This document shows positions 7,462-16,600 of a stretch of 64,000 nucleotides of DNA, piece by piece. The notes below the pieces were generated by a model that was given only the letters and a program-made list of their open reading frames with translations, was not told the origin of the DNA and did no database searches. A program made the translations under genes and the position numbers. The DNA comes from Nocardia albiluteola. Its GTDB lineage: Bacteria; Actinomycetota; Actinomycetes; Mycobacteriales; Mycobacteriaceae. The stretch spans positions 124,001-188,000 of the forward strand of contig NZ_JAHKNI010000007.1 of NCBI RefSeq assembly GCF_018860155.1, written 5' to 3'. The stretch's first letter is position 1, and each line of letters begins with the position of its first letter.

Positions 7462-7545
7462 ATGGTGCTGCGTACCTACTGCGTACCAGTGCCCCAGAAT
7501 CGCAATAAATCACCAGGTAAGACGGCTCTGATCGAGTTCTACGAC
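7462..7545 (+). other. phage-chromosome junction (attR-like) in the MFS gene start
   Basis: Just after the integrase stop lie two direct copies of CTGCGTACC (7468-7476 and 7479-7487, 11 bp apart). Then from about 7525 there is coding sequence typical of the first membrane helix of MHS-family transporters (IEFYDYYIYGTAAAL). The junction between element and chromosome must fall between 7462 and about 7545. The core repeat cannot be defined without the left end. Confidence 0.6.
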
Positions 7546-8751
7546 TACTACATCTACGGCACCGCCGCGGCCCTGGTGCTGAACAAACTGTTCTTCCCGG
7601 CGCTCTCGCCGGTGGCGGGCACCCTGGCCTCGCTGGCCACCTTCGCGATCGGATTCGTCGCCCGGCCCGTGGGAGCGATCATCTTCGGGCACTTCGGCGA
7701 TCGCATCGGGCGCAAGGCGACCCTGGTGGTCTCGCTGCTGCTGATGGGCCTGTCCACCGCGTTCGTCGGCCTGCTGCCGAGCTATGCGAGCATCGGTGTG
7801 GCCGCGCCGATCCTGCTCGTCGTGCTGCGGGTGCTGCAGGGCATCGGCCTGGGCGGTGAATGGGGCGGCGCCGCACTGCTGTCCACCGAATACGCCCCGC
7901 GCGGGCGGCGCGGGCTCTACGCGGCCGCACCCCAGATGGGTTCTCCGATCGGCTTTTTCGCGGCCACCGCACTGTACTGGGCGCTGTCGGAATGGCTGCC
8001 CAAGGACGCCTTCGACGGCTGGGGCTGGCGGGTGCCGTTCCTGCTGTCGTTCGTGCTCGTGGCGGTCGGGCTGCGGATCCGGCTGCGGGTGGCCGAGACT
8101 CCGGCGTTCGCGAAGTTCCTGGCCACCGCGCACGCGGCGAAGGTGCCGACCGTGGAGGTGGTGCGGCGGTATCCGAAGCAGCTGCTGCTCGGGGCCGGCG
8201 CCATCGTGATTGTGTACGTGATGTTCTACACCGCGTCCACGTACTGCCTCACGTACACCACGAAAAACCTCGGTGTTCCCCGCAATACGGTGCTCGGCCT
8301 GAGCCTGATCGCGGTGACGGTGCTCGGCGTGTCGACCTACGTGGTGGCGCGCGGATCGGATGTGCTCGGACGCCGCCGCCTGATGCTGGCCGGGGCGGTC
8401 TTCAGCCTGGTGTGGAGCCTGGTGATGTTTCCGCTATTGAACACGAGGAACCCGATCCTGATCGCGGTGAGCCTGTCGGGCGCGCTGCTGTGCATGGGCA
8501 TCGTGTGGGGCCCGCTGGGCGCGTTCCTGCCCGAGTTGTTCGGCACCGAGGTGCGCTATTCCGGCGCGGGCATCGCCTACAACCTCGGCGGCGTGCTGGG
8601 TGGCGGCGCGGCGCCGCTGATCGTGGCCCAGCTCGGCCAGACCCGCGGCACCACCGCGGTCGGGTTTTTCATGGCCGCCATGGCGGTGATATCGCTGGTG
8701 TCGATCCTCGCGCTGCCCGAGACGCGGCATCGGGAGCTGAGCGAGGTCTAG
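7462..8751 (+). CDS. MFS transporter, metabolite:H+ symporter family, 5' end replaced
   Basis: A 429-aa protein with about 12 membrane helices. The MHS-family signature is clear: helix 1 EFYDYYIYGTAAALVL, loop 2-3 GHFGDRIGRK, RVLQGIGLGGEWGGAALL in helix 4, and a later FPLLNTRNP loop. Relatives carry proline, betaine, shikimate or alpha-ketoglutarate. The first about 20 residues (MVLRTYCVPVPQNRNKSPGKT) do not look like the family's N-terminus and seem to come from the phage side of an integration junction. The ATG touches the integrase stop codon, so expression now probably depends on the int transcript. All helices appear present, so activity may survive; substrate unknown. Confidence 0.85.
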   Translation: MVLRTYCVPVPQNRNKSPGKTALIEFYDYYIYGTAAALVLNKLFFPALSPVAGTLASLATFAIGFVARPVGAIIFGHFGDRIGRKATLVVSLLLMGLSTAFVGLLPSYASIGVAAPILLVVLRVLQGIGLGGEWGGAALLSTEYAPRGRRGLYAAAPQMGSPIGFFAATALYWALSEWLPKDAFDGWGWRVPFLLSFVLVAVGLRIRLRVAETPAFAKFLATAHAAKVPTVEVVRRYPKQLLLGAGAIVIVYVMFYTASTYCLTYTTKNLGVPRNTVLGLSLIAVTVLGVSTYVVARGSDVLGRRRLMLAGAVFSLVWSLVMFPLLNTRNPILIAVSLSGALLCMGIVWGPLGAFLPELFGTEVRYSGAGIAYNLGGVLGGGAAPLIVAQLGQTRGTTAVGFFMAAMAVISLVSILALPETRHRELSEV

Positions 8752-8848
8752 CCGGCGCGGCGCCGAAACCCCGTCCCGACCGGGATCGTTCTGTCCTGTT
8801 ACGCATTGGTTCTTGTGTGGTGCGTGGGACCTGAGGTACAACAGCTAT

Positions 8849-8865
8849 GTCAGAGCAACTCTGAC
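8849..8865. promoter_or_regulatory. perfect 7-bp inverted repeat upstream of the NlpC/P60 gene
   Basis: GTCAGAG-CAA-CTCTGAC lies 170 bases before the NlpC/P60 start, in the 284-base gap that follows the MFS gene. It is the only strong symmetry there, and could be a regulator site or a small hairpin. I looked for a ydaO/c-di-AMP riboswitch, common before actinobacterial cell-wall hydrolases, and could not support one. Confidence 0.4.
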
Positions 8866-9035
8866 GGTCTAGTTGAGCTTCGCGTTCCATCCGATCGACC
8901 CACCCGAAAATATGCACCACCAGGCTTGTCGTCCCGGTCGAGATGCCCGTGGGGAAGCGGTCATCCTGCGCTCGTTGTGTGCTGACGGATCGCCGGGTCA
9001 CTGGCCGCGGCGGTGTGTCACCCGAAGGGCGAGCC

Positions 9036-9695
9036 ATGGCACGAACGAAACCGCGCAACAGCAGATCCCGCCGATTCCTCCTCCTGGCCGTGATGGGGAT
9101 CCTGACCCTGTCGACGATGGCGGAGACGACCGCCACGGCGGTCGCCGATCCCGGAATTCCCCTCACCGCGCCGACCGCCGATGCTCCGGATCCGGTTGCC
9201 GCCTCCACCGTCGCGAATACCGGCAGCGCCGAGACCGGCAGCGCATCGGATCCCATCGCCGGGGGCACCGGCAGCGCCTCCTCCGGTTCCGGCAGCGGCT
9301 CGGCGTCGGGCAGCGCCACCGGCTCGGCCAGTGTGCCGCTGGCCAGCCCCCGCGCGATGGCGGCGCTGTCCATCGCGAAGACCCAGGTGGGCAAGCCCTA
9401 CCAGTGGGGCGGCACCGGACCGAACGCCTTCGACTGCTCGGGACTGGTGCAGTGGGCCTATCGCTGGGTGGGCATCTTCCTGCCGCGCACCACCTGGCAG
9501 CAGGCCAGGGCGGGTAGCCCGGTGCCGCTGGGATCGATTCAGCCCGGCGATGTCGTGGTGCTGAACCCGGACGGCTCGCATGAGGGCATGTACGTCGGCA
9601 ACGGCACGGTTATCAACGCCTACGACTACGGCGTCGGAGTGGTCTATTCGCCGCTGCGGCAGTTCCACATCTACGCGATTCGCCGCTTCTTCTGA
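9036..9695 (+). CDS. secreted NlpC/P60 peptidoglycan hydrolase
   Basis: A 219-aa protein, ATG 9036 preceded by GAAGGGCGAG. A signal peptide (RRFLLLAVMGILTLSTMAET, cleavage near TAVA-DP at about residue 35) is followed by a Gly/Ser/Ala-rich linker to about residue 105, then a compact NlpC/P60 domain. The catalytic Cys is in NAFDCSGLVQWAY and the His in GSHEGMYVG, with a following polar residue as third member. The family cuts the D-Glu-mDAP bond of cell-wall peptides, as RipA-type enzymes do in mycobacteria. The protein is short, with only the catalytic domain and no coiled coil, so it may act as a small free hydrolase. Confidence 0.88.
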   Translation: MARTKPRNSRSRRFLLLAVMGILTLSTMAETTATAVADPGIPLTAPTADAPDPVAASTVANTGSAETGSASDPIAGGTGSASSGSGSGSASGSATGSASVPLASPRAMAALSIAKTQVGKPYQWGGTGPNAFDCSGLVQWAYRWVGIFLPRTTWQQARAGSPVPLGSIQPGDVVVLNPDGSHEGMYVGNGTVINAYDYGVGVVYSPLRQFHIYAIRRFF

Positions 9696-9712
9696 CAGAA
9701 GCGGCGAATCGC
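9675..9712 (+). terminator. 16-bp perfect hairpin enclosing the NlpC/P60 stop codon
   Basis: GCGATTCGCCGCTTCT (9675-9690) and its exact reverse complement (9697-9712) flank the six-base loop TCTGAC, which contains the TGA stop. There is no U tract. Such long perfect stems without U tails are common 3'-end terminators in actinobacteria. Confidence 0.7.
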
Positions 9713-9736
9713 GGTGGAGGACGGGGGCGTCGGTGC

Positions 9737-10310
9737 TCACACGCCGACGGCCTCGGCCATTTCCTCCTCCGCCTCGACCGCGGTCTCCCGAGGTGCCGTC
9801 GCGGTGGTGAGCGCGCTCGCGTGCCGCCTCGCGGCGGTGTTCGGTTGCGCCGCGCCGGTGTTCGCGATCCCCTCGGCCGGCGCTCGTACCGGCTCGCGGC
9901 CAGCAGCGTCACCGGGCCCGCCGCGAACCACAGCAGCAGGCTCGCGATCCGGCCTTCGAAGCCGTTGCCGCCGAAGTAGAGCAGGCGGCGCGCGCCCTCC
10001 ACGAACCCGGCGCCGTTCCAGAAGTTGTGCAGCGCACCGAGGAATCCGTCCTGCAGCTGCGGTGAGTAGACCCCGCCCGAGGTGGTGAAATTGATACAGC
10101 CATCCCATCGCCCAGATCTGCGCGTAGTCGTGATCGATGATGTGGAAGACCGGTCCGGCCAATGCTCAGGGCCACCAGCAGGAAGAACAGGCCCTGCCCG
10201 GTCGGGTCGCCGGGGGCGAGGGCGGTGATGTCGGTGGTCGTCAGCGGTACCTGCTGGGCGGCGGTGACCTGGCCGAAGACCTCCTGTACGGCCGGGGGAG
10301 CTTTCGCTCG
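9737..10310 (-). pseudogene. decayed DUF3533/YhgE-like membrane protein
   Basis: Three reverse frames carry successive parts of one protein. The first part reads APAVQEVFGQVTAAQQVPLT, ending in ITALAPGDPTGQGLFFLLVALSIG. A second frame reads TTSGGVYSPQLQDGFLGALH, then NFWNGAGFVEGARRLLYFGG and a membrane helix. A third gives an acidic tail ending at TGA 9737. These parts resemble the C-terminal half of DUF3533/YhgE-Pip-type membrane proteins. The N-terminal half is missing: homology starts immediately after the galU stop. Part of the membrane region between SIG and TTSGG also appears deleted. With two or more frameshifts and both losses it cannot make a whole protein. Confidence 0.7.
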
Positions 10311-10311
10311 G

Positions 10312-11190
10312 TTACCCGCCGGCCAGCTGACGCAGTCGCGGGCCGTACTGCGGGTGGTTCATCGCCGAGGCGAACTGCGCGATCAGATAGTCGGCCGGAT
10401 TGCCCGTGTCGTACCAGCGGCCGCTGATCACCTGGCCGTAGGCGGCATTCGCGGCGGCGAAGGCGTTGATCGCGTCGGTCAGGTACACCTCGCCGGTGCC
10501 GTGGGTGTACCACTCGGTGACCTGCTTGTCGAGCTCCTCGATGATGCCCGGTGTCACGACGTATCCGCCGACGGCGGCGAACGCCGAGGGTGCATCCTGC
10601 GGCTTGGGCTTCTCCACGAGCCCGGTGATCCGCATCAGGCCGTTGTCGAAGGTCTCCTCCACGACCGGCACGCCGTAGCGGACCGAGTCCTGCGGCTGCA
10701 TCGGCATCAGCGCCAGCACCGGGGACTTCGTCTTGTTGTAGGCGTCGATGAGCTGCTGGGCGCGCGGCACCTCGGCGACGAACACGTCGTCGGGCCACAG
10801 CACCAGCATCGGCTCCTCGCCCAGGTTCCGCGCGGCGTTGAGCACCGGGGTGCCGTTGCCGTACGGGCCGTGCTGGTCCAGGTAGGTGATGTGGCCCAGG
10901 CGGCCCAGCTCGCCGACCTCCTCCACGGCGTCGGCGTAGGCGGCCTTGCCGTCGGCGCGCAGCTGCGCCACCAGCGCTGGATTGGGCCGGAAATGGTCCT
11001 GGATCAACGACTTTCCAGCGCTCACCACGATCGTGATGTCGGTGATGCCCGAGGCTACGAGCTCACGGACGGTGTGCTCGATCACCGGCTTGTCGCCGAC
11101 CGGCAGCATCTCCTTCGGGATCGCCTTGGTCAGCGGCAGCAGGCGGGAGCCGATGCCCGCGGCGGGGATCACGGCCTTACGGATAGTCAT
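10312..11190 (-). CDS. galU: UTP-glucose-1-phosphate uridylyltransferase
   Basis: A 292-aa protein starting MTIRKAVIPAAGIGSRLLPL. It has the nucleotidyltransferase signature G-x-G-[ST]-R-[LF]-LP-x-TKAIPKEMLPV at residues 11-28, the VEKPKP segment and the LTDAINA helix of bacterial GalU. It makes UDP-glucose from glucose-1-phosphate and UTP for cell-wall polysaccharides, trehalose (OtsA) and glycogen. Length is normal. It is divergent from dinB, the 60-base gap holding the palindromic CGGCCGCGGCCG. Downstream is a membrane-protein pseudogene. Confidence 0.95.
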   Translation of the reverse strand: MTIRKAVIPAAGIGSRLLPLTKAIPKEMLPVGDKPVIEHTVRELVASGITDITIVVSAGKSLIQDHFRPNPALVAQLRADGKAAYADAVEEVGELGRLGHITYLDQHGPYGNGTPVLNAARNLGEEPMLVLWPDDVFVAEVPRAQQLIDAYNKTKSPVLALMPMQPQDSVRYGVPVVEETFDNGLMRITGLVEKPKPQDAPSAFAAVGGYVVTPGIIEELDKQVTEWYTHGTGEVYLTDAINAFAAANAAYGQVISGRWYDTGNPADYLIAQFASAMNHPQYGPRLRQLAGG

Positions 11191-11252
11191 TGTCCGATCA
11201 TCACATACGGCCGCGGCCGAATATGTCGGTAGCCGCGCGTAGATTTCCGGAT

Positions 11253-12848
11253 ATGAGAATCGATCCCGGCCCGGCTACGACACGGCTTTTGCCTGGTCAG
11301 CCGCAGTCCTCCGGGGTCGCCGAGGCGCACCGGGCGGGTGCCGTGGCCCGGCCGATGGCGCAGGAATCCCACAGCAATTCCGGGTCGGACGCGCCGGCCG
11401 AGCGGGCGCAGCGCGCGCGGCGCTGGGTGCTGCACATCGACATGGATGCCTTCTTCGCCTCGGTCGAGCAGCTGACAAGGCCCACGTTGCGCGGTCGTCC
11501 GGTGCTGGTGGGCGGCATGGGTGGGCGCGGGGTGGTGGCCGGGGCCAGCTACGAGGCGCGGGTCTTCGGGGCGCGCTCGGCGATGCCCATGCATCAGGCG
11601 CGGCGGCTGGTCGGGGTCACCGCGGTGGTGGTGCCGCCGCGCGGGGTGGTGTACGGGGAGGTCAGCGGGCAGGTTTTCGAGGCGATGCGCTCGCGGATTC
11701 CGGTGCTCGAGACGCTCTCGTTCGACGAGGCGTTCGGCGAGCCCGCCGAGCTGGCGGGGGCCAGCGTGGCCGAGGTGCTGGCATTCTGCGAATCGCTGCG
11801 CGCGCTGGTGCGCGAGCGCACGGGCCTGGTCGCCTCGGTCGGCGCCGGTGCGGGTAAGCAGCTGGCCAAGATCGCCTCGGGCCTGGCCAAACCCGATGGG
11901 GTGCGGGTGATTTCGCCGGGGGAGCAGCGCGACCTGCTGGCCGCCCTGCCCGTGCGCAAGCTGTGGGGTGTCGGGCCGGTGGCGCAGGGGCGGCTGCGGT
12001 CGGTCGGCATCGAGACCGTCGGGGCGTTCGCGGCCCTGCCCGAATCGGAGGCGGTCTCGCTGCTGGGCGGCAGCATCGGCGCGGCGCTGCACCGGCTCGC
12101 CCGCGGCCTGGACGATCGGCCGGTCGCCGAGCGGGCCGAGGCCAAGCAGATCAGCGCCGAGACCACATACGAGACCGACATCGTGGGCCTGGGCCAGCTG
12201 CGGTCCGCGATCGAGGAAATGGCCGCGTCCGCGCACCGCCGCTTGGAGCGCGACGGCCGGGCCGCCCGCACGGTGGTGCTGAAACTCAAGAAGGCCGACA
12301 TGAGCATCGTGACCCGCTCCTTCACGCTGCCGTACGCGACGGAGGATCCGGCCACCCTCACCGCCGCGGCGCTGCGCTCGGCGATCGACCCGGCCCAGCT
12401 CGGGCCGATCCGGTTGGTCGGTGTCGGTTACGGCGGCCTGTCGGAGGTGCGGCAGGAGTCGCTGTTTCCGGAGTTGGATCAGGACACCGCGCCGCGCGTC
12501 GCGGCGGACCTGGAGGAGTTCGTCGCCCCCGAGCCGACCGTCGTCGCGGCGTCCGCCGCGGGCCCGGCCGGCACACTTGCCGGCCCGGGGGATTCCGCTG
12601 ATCCCGAGGCCGTTTCCGCAGCGGCACATGCGGTTCCGCCCCCCACGCGCTCGTACACCACCGAATATTTCTATCCCGGCCGCGATGTCACCCACCGCGA
12701 GCACGGACACGGCTGGGTGCAGGGCAGCGGACACGGCCGTGTCACCGTCCGATTCGAGACCCGCTCGACAGGGCCGGGACCGGCGTATACCTTCTCTGCC
12801 GACGATGTGGATCTGGGCCCGGCCGATCCGCTCCTTAGTCTTCGTTGA
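11253..12848 (+). CDS. dinB: DNA polymerase IV, DinB1 (DinX) type
   Basis: A 531-aa Y-family polymerase. The start at ATG 11253 is supported by TAGATT seven bases before it (leaderless pattern). The palm carries HIDMDAFFASVEQ (metal Asp residues) and LSFDEAFGE; finger, thumb and little-finger regions follow. QESLFPEL near residue 410 is a beta-clamp binding motif. The last 70 residues (from EYFYPGRDVTHREHGHGW) match the C-terminal extension I recall in mycobacterial DinX and not in the short DinP paralogue. It performs translesion or mismatch extension synthesis. The first 55 residues are low-complexity and poorly conserved, so a start nearer MAQESHSN cannot be excluded. Confidence 0.9.
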   Translation: MRIDPGPATTRLLPGQPQSSGVAEAHRAGAVARPMAQESHSNSGSDAPAERAQRARRWVLHIDMDAFFASVEQLTRPTLRGRPVLVGGMGGRGVVAGASYEARVFGARSAMPMHQARRLVGVTAVVVPPRGVVYGEVSGQVFEAMRSRIPVLETLSFDEAFGEPAELAGASVAEVLAFCESLRALVRERTGLVASVGAGAGKQLAKIASGLAKPDGVRVISPGEQRDLLAALPVRKLWGVGPVAQGRLRSVGIETVGAFAALPESEAVSLLGGSIGAALHRLARGLDDRPVAERAEAKQISAETTYETDIVGLGQLRSAIEEMAASAHRRLERDGRAARTVVLKLKKADMSIVTRSFTLPYATEDPATLTAAALRSAIDPAQLGPIRLVGVGYGGLSEVRQESLFPELDQDTAPRVAADLEEFVAPEPTVVAASAAGPAGTLAGPGDSADPEAVSAAAHAVPPPTRSYTTEYFYPGRDVTHREHGHGWVQGSGHGRVTVRFETRSTGPGPAYTFSADDVDLGPADPLLSLR

Positions 12849-12954
12849 AAGTTCCCGGGTAGCGTGAGGCCACTCGTGCAGCGCCGCCGGTCGGATGGTA
12901 GTTGTCACGGTGCACACATTCGTAACAGACCAACTCGAACGTAAAGGACGAGAA

Positions 12955-13473
12955 TTGAAGCTTCAGAGGACGGGACGGATCGCCGTCGCCACGCTGGCCG
13001 TGGTGGCCGCGTTGGGATTGTCTGCCTGCGGTAGCGGTGACAAGCACTCGAGCTCCAATCACGCGACGATGACGACGAGTGCGGCGGCAGTCTCGACGGC
13101 GAACCGGCCGCCGGTGCCCACCGTGGATCAGCTGAACCAGGAGTTGAAGGAGACCCTGGACCCGAAGGTGCCCTCCGCGCAGAAGGTTCAGTATCTGGAG
13201 AACGGGGCCACCGCTTTGCAGAAGGATCCCCAGATGATCAACAAGCTGATCACGGCCTACCAGCAGAACAACGCGAAGATCACCGTCACCGGTGTGAAGG
13301 ACCTCGGCGATCCCACCAGCATCACCGCCTACGCCAACTTCTCCATCAACGGCGGCCAGAACAACATCGCCACAGTGCCATTCGTCGCGCAGGATGGCGC
13401 CTGGAAGCTCTCGCTGGACTGGGCGTGCAGCGGCCTGAAGAACCTGAACCAGTCCTCGCCCGCCTGCACCTAG
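12955..13473 (+). CDS. MTB12-like lipoprotein
   Basis: A 172-aa protein starting at TTG 12955 with AAAGGACGAG upstream; this gives a standard lipoprotein signal (basic LKLQRTGR, hydrophobic AVATLAVVAALGL, lipobox LSAC). The mature part opens with a Ser/Thr linker. A compact domain follows from about residue 55 (PTVDQLNQELKETLDPKVPS...), ending WKLSLDWACSGLKNL. This resembles the low-molecular-weight antigen MTB12 family of mycobacteria. Two late cysteines may form a disulphide. The function is unknown. An earlier in-frame GTG at 12895 would spoil the signal peptide. Confidence 0.8.
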   Translation: MKLQRTGRIAVATLAVVAALGLSACGSGDKHSSSNHATMTTSAAAVSTANRPPVPTVDQLNQELKETLDPKVPSAQKVQYLENGATALQKDPQMINKLITAYQQNNAKITVTGVKDLGDPTSITAYANFSINGGQNNIATVPFVAQDGAWKLSLDWACSGLKNLNQSSPACT

Positions 13474-13496
13474 GCAGACGGTCCTACGCGTCCGGA

Positions 13497-13535
13497 CGGG
13501 CCGTGAATCGTGGTACGAACCGCGTTCACGGCCCG
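13497..13535 (+). terminator. hairpin terminator after the MTB12-like gene
   Basis: CGGGCCGTGAA (13497-13507) pairs with TTCACGGCCCG (13525-13535) over a 17-base loop. It starts 23 bases after the stop codon and has no U tract. Confidence 0.6.
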
Positions 13536-13638
13536 CCCTGCGGTTGGGGGAGACGAGGCCCCGGGCTTCTTAAGGCCCACCTGAGAATCGTCAAGCGATT
13601 TCGCCGGTTACGAGGCGGTCGCGCTAACATCTGCCTCC

Positions 13639-16600
13639 GTGACGGACACGATGGTGAGGGCCGACGAGGCGCCCGCGGCTGGCGAGCACCCCGAGAAAAC
13701 CGGCCCGGGCCGCCGGAACCGGTCCAAAATCGTGGCGTTCATCGCGGGCTTGCTGGGCGCGCTGTTCGCCGTCGTCGTGCCGCTGCTTCCCGTGCACGTC
13801 GACCACACCACACTCTCGTGGCCGCAGCAGAATTCCGCACGCGGCATCACCGCGCCGCTGGTGAGCTACGCCCCCTTGACTTTTGACGCGAGCATTCCGT
13901 GTTCGGCTGTGGCGCAACTGGGTTCGCGCGGCGGGGTGGTGCTGTCCAGCATGCCGGACGGTGCGCCGGACCTGGACCGGTACGGCTTCGTCGCGCGGGT
14001 GAACCCCGCTCGCGAGGGCAAACCGGCCACGTTCGAGACGGTGATGCGCAATCAGTCGCTGCTGAACGTGCCGTTGACCCAGCTCCGGAACTGCACGTTC
14101 ACCGTGCACGCCGACATCTCCTCCGCCACAGCGACACTCGCCGGATCCCCGGTGAATCCGGTGACCCTGACCGGCGATTGGCGTCCGCAGCTGGTCGGCA
14201 TCTTCAGCGAGCTGCCACACCCGGCCGGTACCACCGCGTCGGCGCAGGTCGACAGCCGGTTCTCGATCGTGCCGACGGTCGCCAAGCGCGCGGCCACCGT
14301 GCTGGCGATCGCGTGCACGCTCATCGCGCTGATTGCCCTGTATCGCTTGGATATTCGTGACGGCCGCCGGTTCCGGCGGCTGCTGCCGCAGCGTTGGTGG
14401 ACCTTCAAGGCGGTGGACGCGGTCGTCTTCGGCACGCTGGTGGTCTGGTATTTCATCGGATCCACCACCTCCGATGACGGCTACCAGTTCGGCATGGCGC
14501 GAGTGTCGCTGGTGTCGGGCTACATGGCCAACTACTTCCGCTACTGGGGCGTGCCCGAAACACCGGTCGGCACACCATGGTTCGACCTGCTGGCGCGGAT
14601 GTCCGAACTGAGCACCGCGAGCCCGTGGATGCGCCTGCCCACGCTGCTGGCCGGGATCCTGTCCTGGCTGCTGATCAGCCGCGAGGTGATTCCGCGATTC
14701 GGCGCGGCCGTCCGCCATAACCGTGTCGCGGTCTGGACCGGTGCGCTGGGCTTCCTGGCCATCTGGCTTCCCTACAACAACGGGCTGCGCCCCGAGCCGG
14801 TCGTGGCCGTAAGCGTGCTGCTGACCTGGTGCTTCGTGGAGCGGTCGATCGCGATGCGGCGGCTGCTGCCCTACGCGCTGGCGATCATCGTCGCCGCGTT
14901 CGCCTGTACGGCAAACCCGTCGGGCCTGATCTGTTTCGCGCCGCTGGTGGCCGGGATGCGGCCGGTGTGGCGGTTCGGCATCACGCGGGCCCGCGAACTG
15001 GCGGGGGCTGATTCCGGGACGAAGGTCTCGGCGTGGGGCTGGGTGCGCGCCTACGGGGCAGTGCTGGCGCCGCTGGCCGGGGCCGGTTCGCTGATCCTGG
15101 CCGTGGCGTTCTCCGTGATTCCGCTGTCGGGCATGTTCGAAACCAATCGCGTGCACCAGATCGCCGGTCCGGCCTCGCCCTGGTACGACGAATATCTGAG
15201 CTATCAATGGCTTTTCATGCCGACCGCCGACGGTTCCATCGGCCGCCGGTTCGGCATGGTCGTGATGTGGCTGGGCCTGCTGGTCTGCGCGTTCGTGCTG
15301 CTGCGCAAGGGCGGTCGGATTCCGTTCACCGCGCCCGGGCCGACGAAGCGGCTGCTGGGGCTGACCTTCGGCGCGATGCTGTTGCTGGCGCTCTCGCCGA
15401 CCAAGTTCACCCACCACAACGGCGTCTACGCCGGACTCGCCGGGTCGGTCGCCGCGCTCACCGCGGTCGCGGTCGGGCCTCGCGTCCTGCGGTCGCCCCG
15501 CAATCGGGCACTGTTCGCGGCGGTGGTTTCGCTCATCCTGGCGCAGGTCTTCACCAGCGTGAATCAGTGGTGGTGGGTATCGAGCCTCGGGATTCCGTGG
15601 AACGACAAGCCGCCCTCGGTGCACGGCTTCCTACTCGAGAAGGTGTTCGTCGCGGCCGCGGCGGTATTCCTGGCACTGGCGGCGTGGTGGCACGTGCGGG
15701 CGCCGGAAAAGGGTGTGCCGCATCGGATTTCGCCACGCGCCTGGAAGCTGGCGAAGATCCCGCCACTGACGGTGGCGGCGGCGATCCTGGTGCTGTTCGA
15801 GGTCGCCTCGTTCGCCAAGGGCGTGGTGGCCCAGTATCCGGGGTTCTCGCTGGCCGCCTCGAATGTCGATGCGGTGCTGGGTAAGCCGTGCGGCCTGGCC
15901 AACGATGTACTGGTGGAGCCGGATCCGAACGCCTCGCTGCTGACCCCGCTCTCGGGCAATCCGTTCCGCAATTTCTCCAACGGTGCGACGGGGTTCGTGC
16001 CCAACGGCATCGGCGACCTCACCCCCGACGGCGAGCCGACCAGTGCCAGCAGTATCGCGAGCACGAAAGCCTTCAACACCAAGTCCGGCGGTGACACCGG
16101 GACCGAGACCGACGGGGCCCCACTGCCCTTCGGCCTGAACTCGATCACCACACCCGAACTCGGCACCTCCGGTCAGCAGGGCCAATCGGATCTGACGACC
16201 GGCTGGTACCGCCTGCCCGCGGCGGGCGACCGCGGCGGCATCATCGCGATCGCCGCCGCCGGGCGCATCCGCTCGGCGGACAAGGACGGCATCGTCACCC
16301 CGGGCCAGTCGGTCGAGGTCGAGTACGGCACAACCGATTCCGCCACGGGTGCGCAGGCGCTGGGCCGGGTGACACCGATCGATATCGGGCCCGCACCCTC
16401 GTGGCGGAATCTGCGCGTGCCGCTGGATCAGATTCCCGCCCAGGCGAATGTCGTTCGCATCGTGGCCAGTGCCCACAGCCTCGATCCGGGCCAGTGGATC
16501 GCGCTGACCCCGCCGCGGGTGCCGCGCACGGTGACCCTGAACGACCTGATCGGATCGCATCAGCCGGTGCTGCTGGATTGGGCAGTGGGCCTGCAGTTCC

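Larger units (their letters stand above)
1..7545. mobile_element. right end of an integrated prophage or phage-like element
   Basis: The stretch from the left edge to just after the integrase holds tape-measure, HTH, TOPRIM/DUF3987, DUF6011, excisionase, repressor and integrase genes in an order usual for temperate actinophages. Early genes are packed with 1-4 base overlaps. The right boundary lies between the integrase stop (7461) and the first membrane helix of an MFS transporter (about 7525-7545), where the protein becomes typical chromosomal sequence. The left end is outside the window. No terminase, portal, capsid or major tail gene is visible between the early genes and the tape-measure gene. 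The exact attachment core cannot be fixed from one end. Confidence 0.85.

Noticed and set aside
8752..9035. Possible ydaO (c-di-AMP) riboswitch before the NlpC/P60 gene
   Set aside because: The gene type fits, but I could not find the conserved helices or core motifs of that riboswitch.
9714..10427. Small plus- and minus-strand frames around the galU 3' side
   Set aside because: They are pieces or shadows of a frameshifted membrane-protein remnant and not separate genes.
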